Positions 16,448-22,724 of a DNA stretch of 64,000 nt are shown one piece after another. A program made the position numbers and the translations under genes. Source of the stretch: Pseudomonas koreensis (GTDB lineage: Bacteria; Pseudomonadota; Gammaproteobacteria; Pseudomonadales; Pseudomonadaceae); NCBI RefSeq assembly GCF_012986595.1, contig NZ_JAAQYM010000009.1:264858-328857 (forward strand), written 5' to 3'. Numbering within the stretch: the stretch's first letter is position 1; each line of letters begins with the position of its first letter. Below the pieces are notes generated by a model that did not search any database, was not told the DNA's origin, and was given only the letters and a program-made list of their open reading frames with translations.

Positions 16448-17067
16448 GACTGGCCTCCGGATAAAGTCAGGTAAAAGTGATGCAGGCGCTCGACTTCGCT
16501 GTGCAGCCAGGCGAGGTCGCGGTCGTTGACCACCACATCGTCGGCACGGCTCACGCGGTCTTCGCGGCTCGACTGGGCCTTGAGGATCGCCTGGACCTGC
16601 TGTTCGCTGGTCTGGTCACGCTGCAAGGTGCGTTCGATCTGCAGTTGTTGCGGGGCATCGATCACCAGGATGCGCTGGGTCATCGTGTATTGCCCGGATT
16701 CGATCAACAGCGGTGACACCAGAATCGCGTAAGGCGATTTTGCCAGTGCCAGATGCTGGGCGATCTCCTCGGCGATCAACGGATGCAGCAGGGCTTCGAG
16801 CCAGCGGCGTTGCTCCGGCAGTTCAAAAATCAGCTGGCGCAGGGCCGCACGGTTCAGCGTGCCGTCGGCCTGCAACACCTGCGGGCCGAAGTGTTCGGCA
16901 ATCTTCGCCAGCGCCGGACGCCCCGGCTCGACCACCCAGCGTGCCGCATGGTCGGCGTCGACCACGTGGACCCCAAGGTCGATAAAGTGCTGGGCCGCAG
17001 CGCTTTTGCCGCTGCCGATGCCGCCGGTCAGGCCGAGAATCCAGGGTTTTTCCACAGGGGTATTCAT
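16444..17067 (-). CDS. coaE: Dephospho-CoA kinase
   Basis: CoaE phosphorylates the ribose 3'-hydroxyl in the last step of coenzyme A synthesis. The product is 207 residues, with P-loop GLTGGIGSGKS at residues 12-22, VVDADHAAR, and the lid and adenine segments DQTSEQQVQAILKAQ. The ATG at 17067 overlaps the pilD stop (ATGA) and gives normal family length; the frame is open further upstream inside pilD but without meaning. Pan genes for the same pathway are found at 32.1-34.3 kb. Confidence 0.95.
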   Translation of the reverse strand: MNTPVEKPWILGLTGGIGSGKSAAAQHFIDLGVHVVDADHAARWVVEPGRPALAKIAEHFGPQVLQADGTLNRAALRQLIFELPEQRRWLEALLHPLIAEEIAQHLALAKSPYAILVSPLLIESGQYTMTQRILVIDAPQQLQIERTLQRDQTSEQQVQAILKAQSSREDRVSRADDVVVNDRDLAWLHSEVERLHHFYLTLSGGQS

Positions 17068-17936
17068 TTCAAACCGACAAACTGCCAATAGAAGTCGGTT
17101 ATTTGACCACCCCAGAGCAAGGCAATCCAGCCGGCAATGGCCAGATACGGGCCAAAGGGGATCGGCGTCGAGGTTTTCTGTTCGCGCAGACGCAGCAGAA
17201 TCACCCCGACAATCGCGCCCACCAGCGATGACAGCAGGATCGTCAGCGGCAGAATCTGCCAGCCGCCCCAGGCGCCGAGCAACGCCAGCAGCTTGAAATC
17301 GCCATGGCCGATGCCGTCCTTGCCGGTCAGCAGCTTGAATAGCCAGAACACTGACCACAACGCCATGTAACCGGCCACCGCACCCCACAGCGCCGCGTGC
17401 AGCGAGACAAATACCCCGAAACTGTTGACGATCAAGCCCAGCCACAGCAACGGCAGCACCAACACATCGGGCAGCAGTTGATGTTCGGTGTCGATCAGGC
17501 TCATCGCCAGCAGCCCCCAGGTGAGGACGATCAACAGGCACGCCGCCCAGCCAAAACCTACCTGCCAGGCGATGAACGCCGAGAGCAGGCCGCAGGCCAG
17601 TTCCGTCAGGGGATAACGCTTGCTGATCGGTGTGGCGCAATCGGAGCAGCGCCCGCGCAGGGCCAGATAGCTGAGCAGGGGAATGTTCTCCCACGCACGA
17701 ATCCGATGGCCGCAGTGCGGGCAAGCGGAGTGCGGCAGCATCAGGTTGTAGGTGGGCAGGGGCGTGTCGGTCGGCAGGCCGAGGACGTCCTGGGCCTGCT
17801 GGCGCCAATCGCGCTCGAGCATTTTCGGCAGACGCCAGATCAGCACGTTGAGAAAACTGCCGATCACCAGACCCAGCAGCAGTGCGGTGCACACAAAGGC
17901 CAGCGGATACAGACTGAAAAGTTCGTCGATAGGCAT
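17064..17936 (-). CDS. pilD: Prepilin leader peptidase/N-methyltransferase PilD
   Basis: 290 residues, an inner-membrane aspartyl protease that cleaves and N-methylates prepilins and type II pseudopilins. The cytoplasmic loop has two CxxC pairs (CPHCGHR and CSDC) for zinc. Catalytic aspartates are in LIDTEHQLLPD and GHGDFKLLA. About seven to eight hydrophobic helices are seen. It starts one base after pilC stops and overlaps coaE, in a pilB-pilC-pilD-coaE-yacG operon. Confidence 0.95.
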   Translation of the reverse strand: MPIDELFSLYPLAFVCTALLLGLVIGSFLNVLIWRLPKMLERDWRQQAQDVLGLPTDTPLPTYNLMLPHSACPHCGHRIRAWENIPLLSYLALRGRCSDCATPISKRYPLTELACGLLSAFIAWQVGFGWAACLLIVLTWGLLAMSLIDTEHQLLPDVLVLPLLWLGLIVNSFGVFVSLHAALWGAVAGYMALWSVFWLFKLLTGKDGIGHGDFKLLALLGAWGGWQILPLTILLSSLVGAIVGVILLRLREQKTSTPIPFGPYLAIAGWIALLWGGQITDFYWQFVGLK

Positions 17937-17937
17937 G

Positions 17938-19155
17938 TCAGATCGCTGAGCCGAGTTGGAAGATCGGCAAGTACATGGCCACGACCAGACCGCCGACGAT
18001 GACCCCGAGCACTACCATGATGAACGGCTCCATCAGGCTGGTGAGGTTGTCGACCATGTTATCCACTTCGTCCTCATAAAAACCGGCGACTTTGTCGAGC
18101 ATGTCATCCAGCGCGCCGGACTCCTCGCCGATGGCAGTCATCTGCACCGCCATGTTGGGGAATACGCCGGTGCTGCGCATGGAAAAATTCAGCTGCATGC
18201 CGGTGGCGACGTCCTGGCGGATGCGCAGCACCGCGCGCTTGAACACCACATTGCCGGTGGCGCCGGCCACTGAATCGAGCGCTTCTACCAAAGGCACGCC
18301 AGCGGCGAACGTGGTCGACAGGGTGCGGGCGAATCGCGCCACCGCCGACTTGTACATCAGCGTGCCCACCAGCGGCAGTTTCAGCAGCCAGGTGTCTTTG
18401 CGGTCACGCAGTGCCTGGGATGTTTTCAACGCGCGACGCGTACCGAAGAACACCGCAACCAGTACGCCAAGCACCGCCCACCACCATTGCTGCATGAACT
18501 CGGAAATGCCGATCACCATCAGCGTGAAGGCCGGCAGTTCCGCACCGAAGCCGGAGAACACCGCCTGAAACTGCGGCACCACCTTCACCAGCAAAATCCC
18601 GGTGACGACCATCGCCACCAGCACCACCGCTGTCGGGTAGGTCATGGCTTTCTTGATCTTGGCCTTGAGTGCTTCGCTTTTTTCCTTGTAGGTCGCGACC
18701 CGCTCAAGCAGCGTGTCGAGGGCGCCGGATTGCTCGCCGGCATCCACCAGGTTGCAATACAACTCATCGAAATACTGCGGCTTCTTGCGCAGGGCAGTGG
18801 CGAAGCTGTTGCCGGCGGCCACTTCCTGCTTCATCTCGTCCACCAGTTTGCGCATCGCCGGATTGTCGAAGCCTTCGCCAATGATGTCGAACGACTGCAG
18901 CAAAGGTACGCCAGCCTTCATCATGGTCGCCATCTGCCGGGTGAACAGCGCGATGTCCTGGGCCTTGATGCGTTTGCCGAAACTCAGCAGGGACGCGGAT
19001 TTCTTGCGCACCTTGCCGGGGTTGATCCCTTGCTTGCGCAGTTGGGCCTTGATCAGCGCGGGGTTCTGCCCACTCAATTCGCCGGTAACCTTGCTGCCTT
19101 TGCGGTCCGTGCCTTCCCAGGCGTAGACACTGATTTTTGCTGCCTTGACCGCCAT
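17938..19155 (-). CDS. pilC: Pilus inner-membrane platform protein PilC
   Basis: 405 residues of the GspF/PilC family with two homologous halves (FTRQMATMMKAGVPLLQSFDI and FARTLSTTFAAGVPLVEALDS), each followed by hydrophobic helices. It links the assembly ATPase to the pilin fibre. Two bases separate it from the pilB stop. Confidence 0.95.
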   Translation of the reverse strand: MAVKAAKISVYAWEGTDRKGSKVTGELSGQNPALIKAQLRKQGINPGKVRKKSASLLSFGKRIKAQDIALFTRQMATMMKAGVPLLQSFDIIGEGFDNPAMRKLVDEMKQEVAAGNSFATALRKKPQYFDELYCNLVDAGEQSGALDTLLERVATYKEKSEALKAKIKKAMTYPTAVVLVAMVVTGILLVKVVPQFQAVFSGFGAELPAFTLMVIGISEFMQQWWWAVLGVLVAVFFGTRRALKTSQALRDRKDTWLLKLPLVGTLMYKSAVARFARTLSTTFAAGVPLVEALDSVAGATGNVVFKRAVLRIRQDVATGMQLNFSMRSTGVFPNMAVQMTAIGEESGALDDMLDKVAGFYEDEVDNMVDNLTSLMEPFIMVVLGVIVGGLVVAMYLPIFQLGSAI

Positions 19156-19157
19156 GT

Positions 19158-20858
19158 TCAGTCCTTGGTGACCCGGTTGATTTCTTCCAGGCTGGTGATG
19201 CCTTGCATGGCCTTGTGCAGGCCCGAGGTGCGCAGATCGTCGAAACCGTCGCGACGCATCTGGCTGTCGATTTCCAGCGAGTTGCCTTCGGCCATGATCA
19301 GCCGTTGCAGCTCGGGGGTGTTTTTCACCACTTCATAAATCCCCACGCGCCCCTTGTAGCCGCCGTTGCAATGATCGCAACCGACCGGCTCATAGATCGT
19401 GAAACTGCCGATCTGTTCCGGCGCAAAGCCCTCCTTGATCAGTGTTTCGCGAGGGATCTCGATCGGTTTCTTGCAGTGGCTGCACAGCTTGCGCGCCAGG
19501 CGCTGGGCGATGATCAGGCTCACCGAGGTGGCGATGTTGAAGCCGGGGATACCCATGTTGTGCAGGCGGGTCAGGGTTTCGGCGGCGCTGTTGGTGTGCA
19601 GTGTGGACAACACGAGGTGCCCGGTCTGCGCAGCCTTGATCGCGATCTCGGCAGTTTCCAGGTCGCGGATCTCGCCGACCATGATCACATCCGGGTCCTG
19701 GCGCAAAAACGAGCGCAGCGCCTGGGCAAAATCCAGCCCCTGTTTCGGATTGACGTTGACCTGGTTGATGCCTTCCATGTTGATTTCCACCGGGTCTTCG
19801 GCGGTGGAAATGTTGATGTCGACGGTATTGAGGATATTCAGGCCGGTGTACAGCGATACGGTTTTCCCCGAGCCGGTTGGCCCGGTCACCAGAATCATCC
19901 CCTGCGGTTGCTTGAGCGCCGCCATGTACAGGTCTTTCTGCGCCGGCTCGTAACCCAGCGCATCAATGCCGATCTGCGCACTGGACGGATCGAGGATCCG
20001 GATCACCACTTTTTCACCCCACAGGGTCGGCAGGGTGTTGACCCGGAAGTCGATCGACTTGCTCTTCGACAGGCGCATCTTGATCCGCCCGTCCTGGGGT
20101 TTGCGTCGTTCCGAGATGTCGAGGCTGGCCATGACTTTCAGGCGTGCGGCGATCCGGCCGGCCAACTGGATCGGCGGTTTGGCCACTTCGCGCAGGATGC
20201 CGTCGGTCCGCACCCGCACCCGGAAGTTCTTTTCGTAGGGTTCGAAGTGCAGGTCGGAGGAACCACTCTTGATCGCGTCGAGCAGCATCTTGTGCACGAA
20301 GCGAACCACCGGGGCATCATCGGCATCGAGCCCGCCGATGGCGTCCTGGCGGCTGTCGTCGACGGATTCGACATCCACGCCGTCGAGATCAACATCGGCC
20401 ATGTCTTCCAGCCCGCTGGCGTGGGTGTCGAAGAACTTCTCGATGGCATCGGTGAGCTTGTCGTCCTCTACCAGAATCGCTTCGGTGCTCAACCCGGTGC
20501 TGAACTGAATGTCGTTGATCGCCTGGTGATTGCTCGGGTCGGAAATGCCCACGAACAGTTTGTTGCCGCGCCGCCACAAGGGCAGGGCGTGATGCTGGCG
20601 CACCAGTTTTTCACTGACCAGGCCCTTGGGCTGGGTTTCCTTGTCGAGGCAATTGAGGTCCATGAAGGCCATGCCGAAATGCTCGGAAGCGATTTCAGCC
20701 ACTTGGGAACTCTTTACCAGTTTGTTCTGCACCAGATAGCTGACCAGCGACAGCCGATTGCGCTGTGCCTGTTGCCAAGCTTGCTGGGCGCTTTTTTCCG
20801 TCAACAGTTCAGCCTGTACCAGTTGCTTGGCCAGACCGCTCAGAGCGATGTCATTCAT
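19158..20858 (-). CDS. pilB: Pilus extension ATPase PilB
   Basis: 566 residues, a hexameric cytoplasmic ATPase driving pilin polymerisation. An N-terminal MshEN-type domain is followed by Walker A GPTGSGKTVSLYTGL, the Asp box (AEDPVEINMEGINQV), Walker B (PDVIMVGEIRDLETAEIA), the His box (TGHLVLSTLHTN), and a four-cysteine zinc site (CSHCKKP and CDHCNGG). It is first gene of pilBCD and divergent from pilA. Confidence 0.96.
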   Translation of the reverse strand: MNDIALSGLAKQLVQAELLTEKSAQQAWQQAQRNRLSLVSYLVQNKLVKSSQVAEIASEHFGMAFMDLNCLDKETQPKGLVSEKLVRQHHALPLWRRGNKLFVGISDPSNHQAINDIQFSTGLSTEAILVEDDKLTDAIEKFFDTHASGLEDMADVDLDGVDVESVDDSRQDAIGGLDADDAPVVRFVHKMLLDAIKSGSSDLHFEPYEKNFRVRVRTDGILREVAKPPIQLAGRIAARLKVMASLDISERRKPQDGRIKMRLSKSKSIDFRVNTLPTLWGEKVVIRILDPSSAQIGIDALGYEPAQKDLYMAALKQPQGMILVTGPTGSGKTVSLYTGLNILNTVDINISTAEDPVEINMEGINQVNVNPKQGLDFAQALRSFLRQDPDVIMVGEIRDLETAEIAIKAAQTGHLVLSTLHTNSAAETLTRLHNMGIPGFNIATSVSLIIAQRLARKLCSHCKKPIEIPRETLIKEGFAPEQIGSFTIYEPVGCDHCNGGYKGRVGIYEVVKNTPELQRLIMAEGNSLEIDSQMRRDGFDDLRTSGLHKAMQGITSLEEINRVTKD

Positions 20859-20903
20859 GGGGATTCCGCACGCTTGCCGTTCATGACTTATAGCCTAGTC
20901 AAG

Positions 20904-20962
20904 TGACAGCGCCAAACACGTCGGGCACAGGTGACAAAAAGTGTCAGATAGTGCGGTTGTCG
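20904..20962. promoter_or_regulatory. Cluster of TGTC/GACA elements, possible PilR sites
   Basis: GACA at 20904 and 20933 and TGTC at 20942 and 20959 lie roughly 85 to 140 bases before the predicted pilA start site. PilR in P. aeruginosa binds repeated (C/G)TGTC motifs at about this distance. The elements are short, so the assignment is tentative. Confidence 0.4.
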
Positions 20963-21020
20963 GTTGTAGGAAGGGCCGTCGCATCGCGCTCATGCCGAGT
21001 ATTCGGGGGCATGGCACGGT

Positions 21021-21036
21021 TGGCATGGGCTATGCT
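21021..21036 (+). promoter_or_regulatory. RpoN (sigma54) promoter of pilA
   Basis: TGGCATGGGCTATGCT matches 14 of 16 positions of the TGGCACGrNNNTTGCW consensus, with invariant GG at 21022-21023 and GC at 21034-21035 in the required spacing. Transcription would start near 21046, 39 bases before the pilA ATG. Confidence 0.8.
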
Positions 21037-21084
21037 GAGCCCATCTCAGATCATGAGATTCCGACTCATGCATGGAGCGTGGCT

Positions 21085-21501
21085 ATGAAAAAACAACAGG
21101 GCTTTACTCTGATCGAGCTGCTGATCGTCGTGGCGATCATCGGCATTCTGGCGACCATCGCCTTGCCGCAGTATTCGAAGTATCAAGCGCGGGCCAAGGT
21201 GACCGCCGGGATTGCTGAAGCTTCTGCGCTCAAAGTCAATTTTGAAGACGTGATCAACGCAGGCTCGGCCGACCCGACCATCACCAATGTCAATGGCGGA
21301 ACAGCTGCCACGCAAAACTGCACATTGGCTGTGACCGGGAAAGTTTCCGACGGCAGCGGAACCATTACTTGCACGCTGCTCAATGCTCCGGCCCCGGTGC
21401 TGAGTCAAACCGTTACTCTCACACGTGTGGCCGCCACCGGGTGGACCTGCAAATTTTCCGGCTCGAAGGATTACTCAACGACGGGCTGCCCTGGCGTCTG
21501 A
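21085..21501 (+). CDS. pilA: Major type IV pilin PilA
   Basis: 138 residues. The leader MKKQQG is six residues long with Gly6, then Phe7 (mature residue 1), FTLIEL with Glu5, and a hydrophobic helix, all needed for PilD processing. The globular part has four cysteines at about 79, 96, 122 and 135, where many PilA have only the terminal pair. ATG 21085 is chosen because it gives the standard leader; the frame is open to 20941 without sense. It is transcribed divergently from pilBCD from an RpoN promoter. Confidence 0.93.
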   Translation: MKKQQGFTLIELLIVVAIIGILATIALPQYSKYQARAKVTAGIAEASALKVNFEDVINAGSADPTITNVNGGTAATQNCTLAVTGKVSDGSGTITCTLLNAPAPVLSQTVTLTRVAATGWTCKFSGSKDYSTTGCPGV

Positions 21502-21524
21502 TCGAACGTATGAATCAAGTTTGG

Positions 21525-21552
21525 AAAAAGCCCCGCATTGCGGGGCTTTTTT
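21525..21552 (+). terminator. Terminator of pilA
   Basis: AAAAAGCCCCGC-ATT-GCGGGGCTTTTTT, 24 bases after the pilA stop. Confidence 0.95.
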
Positions 21553-21799
21553 GATTTTTCGGTTTAAAAAGATTCAATAATTTCAGCGTGTTAGGAACTT
21601 TCCGAAAAGCCGCAACTTGCATGTCAATAATGCACTTGTCATGCAAATTGCATGATTTCGAAAAATTGCTTAACTTATAACTTATTGATTTTTAAAGATT
21701 TATTGTATTTGGAAAAGTTGGCACAGCGTTCGCAATATATCCAGTAACCCTGCTGACAAGACAACCAGCAGACTTTCCAGAAAAACAGGAGTTACTCGT
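21553..21799 (+). other. AT-rich intergenic leader of the BON gene with palindrome
   Basis: This gap is much more AT-rich than its surroundings. It holds a perfect palindrome TCATGCAA-a-TTGCATGA at 21639-21655 and another TTGCATG at 21617. A -10-like TATAAC is at 21676-21681, with a poor -35, which would place a start about 110 bases before the BON gene. No gene seen. Confidence 0.5.
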
Positions 21800-22156
21800 A
21801 TGAAGAAGTTCGCTATCACTGCCGCTGCTGCTACCGCGCTGACCCTGACCATGGCTTCCGGTGCCTTCGCACAATCCACCCAGGCTACTCAGGCTCCAAT
21901 GACTCTGGCTGCTGGTGAAATGACCAAGGCTAAGGAAACTACTTCCGATACCTGGATCACTACCAAAGTGAAAAGCGACCTGGTCACCGAAAAAGGCATT
22001 CCAGGTACTGACATCAAAGTCGAAACCAACAAAGGTGTTGTATCGCTGTCGTCGACTGTAGCCATCACCGAAGCTCAGAAAACTACCGCTGTAAACATCA
22101 CCAAGAAAATCAAAGGCGTTAAAGCGGTCTCCGCTGACGGCCTGAAAGCCGAGTAA
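21800..22156 (+). CDS. Periplasmic BON-domain protein
   Basis: 118 residues with a signal peptide ending at about residue 24 (SGAFA-QS), then one BON domain (WITTKVKSDLVTEKGIPGTDIKVETN followed by GVVSLSSTVAITEAQK). BON domains bind phospholipid or peptidoglycan and are found in OsmY-type stress proteins. CAGGAG precedes the ATG. Codons are strongly skewed to those of highly expressed genes (AAA, ACT, GCT, GTA), unlike its neighbours, suggesting abundant production. A single BON domain distinguishes it from OsmY, which has two. Confidence 0.82.
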   Translation: MKKFAITAAAATALTLTMASGAFAQSTQATQAPMTLAAGEMTKAKETTSDTWITTKVKSDLVTEKGIPGTDIKVETNKGVVSLSSTVAITEAQKTTAVNITKKIKGVKAVSADGLKAE

Positions 22157-22263
22157 GGCATGACTTCTCGCCTGGACCGGGAGAAGGCGCGACAGACGGG
22201 CCGAGCAATACGTCTGCCGCAACTTTAGAGTTCATGCGAACGGTCACACGGATGTGACCATTA

Positions 22264-22291
22264 CAGGCCCCGGCACTTGTGTCGGGGCCTG
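22264..22291 (+). terminator. Terminator after the BON gene
   Basis: CAGGCCCCGGCAC and GTGTCGGGGCCTG form a stable hairpin followed by TTCTATTTC; about 105 bases after the stop codon. Confidence 0.75.
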
Positions 22292-22319
22292 TTCTATTTC
22301 AGGGGCACCACAAAACAAC

Positions 22320-22409
22320 TGTAGGAATGAGCCTGCTCGCGATAGCGGTGTGTCAGTCAGCAAAACGTGCCGCTGAAAGACCGCTATCGCGAGCAAGCTC
22401 ACTCCTACA
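22320..22409. repeat. REP inverted pair (GAGCCTGCTCGCGATAGCGG type)
   Basis: Two facing units tgtagga(a/g)tgagcctgctcg..., between the convergent BON and DUF2845 genes. Confidence 0.85.
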
Positions 22410-22424
22410 GAGGGATGGTGTGAC

Positions 22425-22724
22425 TCAATTGCCGCGCTTGCTGTTGATCTGTCGCAGGCGATTGCCTTCAAAGCGCAGGTACTGGTACATGCCGTTGCTC
22501 GGGCCGTAGGTCCATTCCTCGACCTGAAACTCTTCGCGGCGATTGGCGCTGCGCTTGTAGCCGAGGGCGTCGCGACTGACCGGCTCGCCGCACTTCTGCA
22601 GCACTTCGCTGGCGCGGTCGCCGAGGCTGACCAGTTGGCTGCCACAGCGCAGCGTGTCGGAGGCCAGGGCAGGGCTGGCGGCGAGTATCAACGTCAGCGC
22701 AACCAGCCATTTGTGGTTCATCAT
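22425..22724 (-). CDS. DUF2845 exported protein
   Basis: 99 residues with a signal peptide (cleavage after ALA near residue 21). The mature part DTLRCGSQLVSLGDRASEVLQKCGEP is the DUF2845 signature with two cysteines likely forming a disulfide. The start ATGATGA overlaps the stop of the DUF748 gene, so it is the second gene of that operon. Function unknown. Confidence 0.82.
   Translation of the reverse strand: MMNHKWLVALTLILAASPALASDTLRCGSQLVSLGDRASEVLQKCGEPVSRDALGYKRSANRREEFQVEEWTYGPSNGMYQYLRFEGNRLRQINSKRGN

Noticed and set aside
19203..20906. 567-codon plus-strand open frame opposite pilB
   Set aside because: pilB on the other strand has all ATPase motifs; the plus frame has none and ends in the pilB promoter region.
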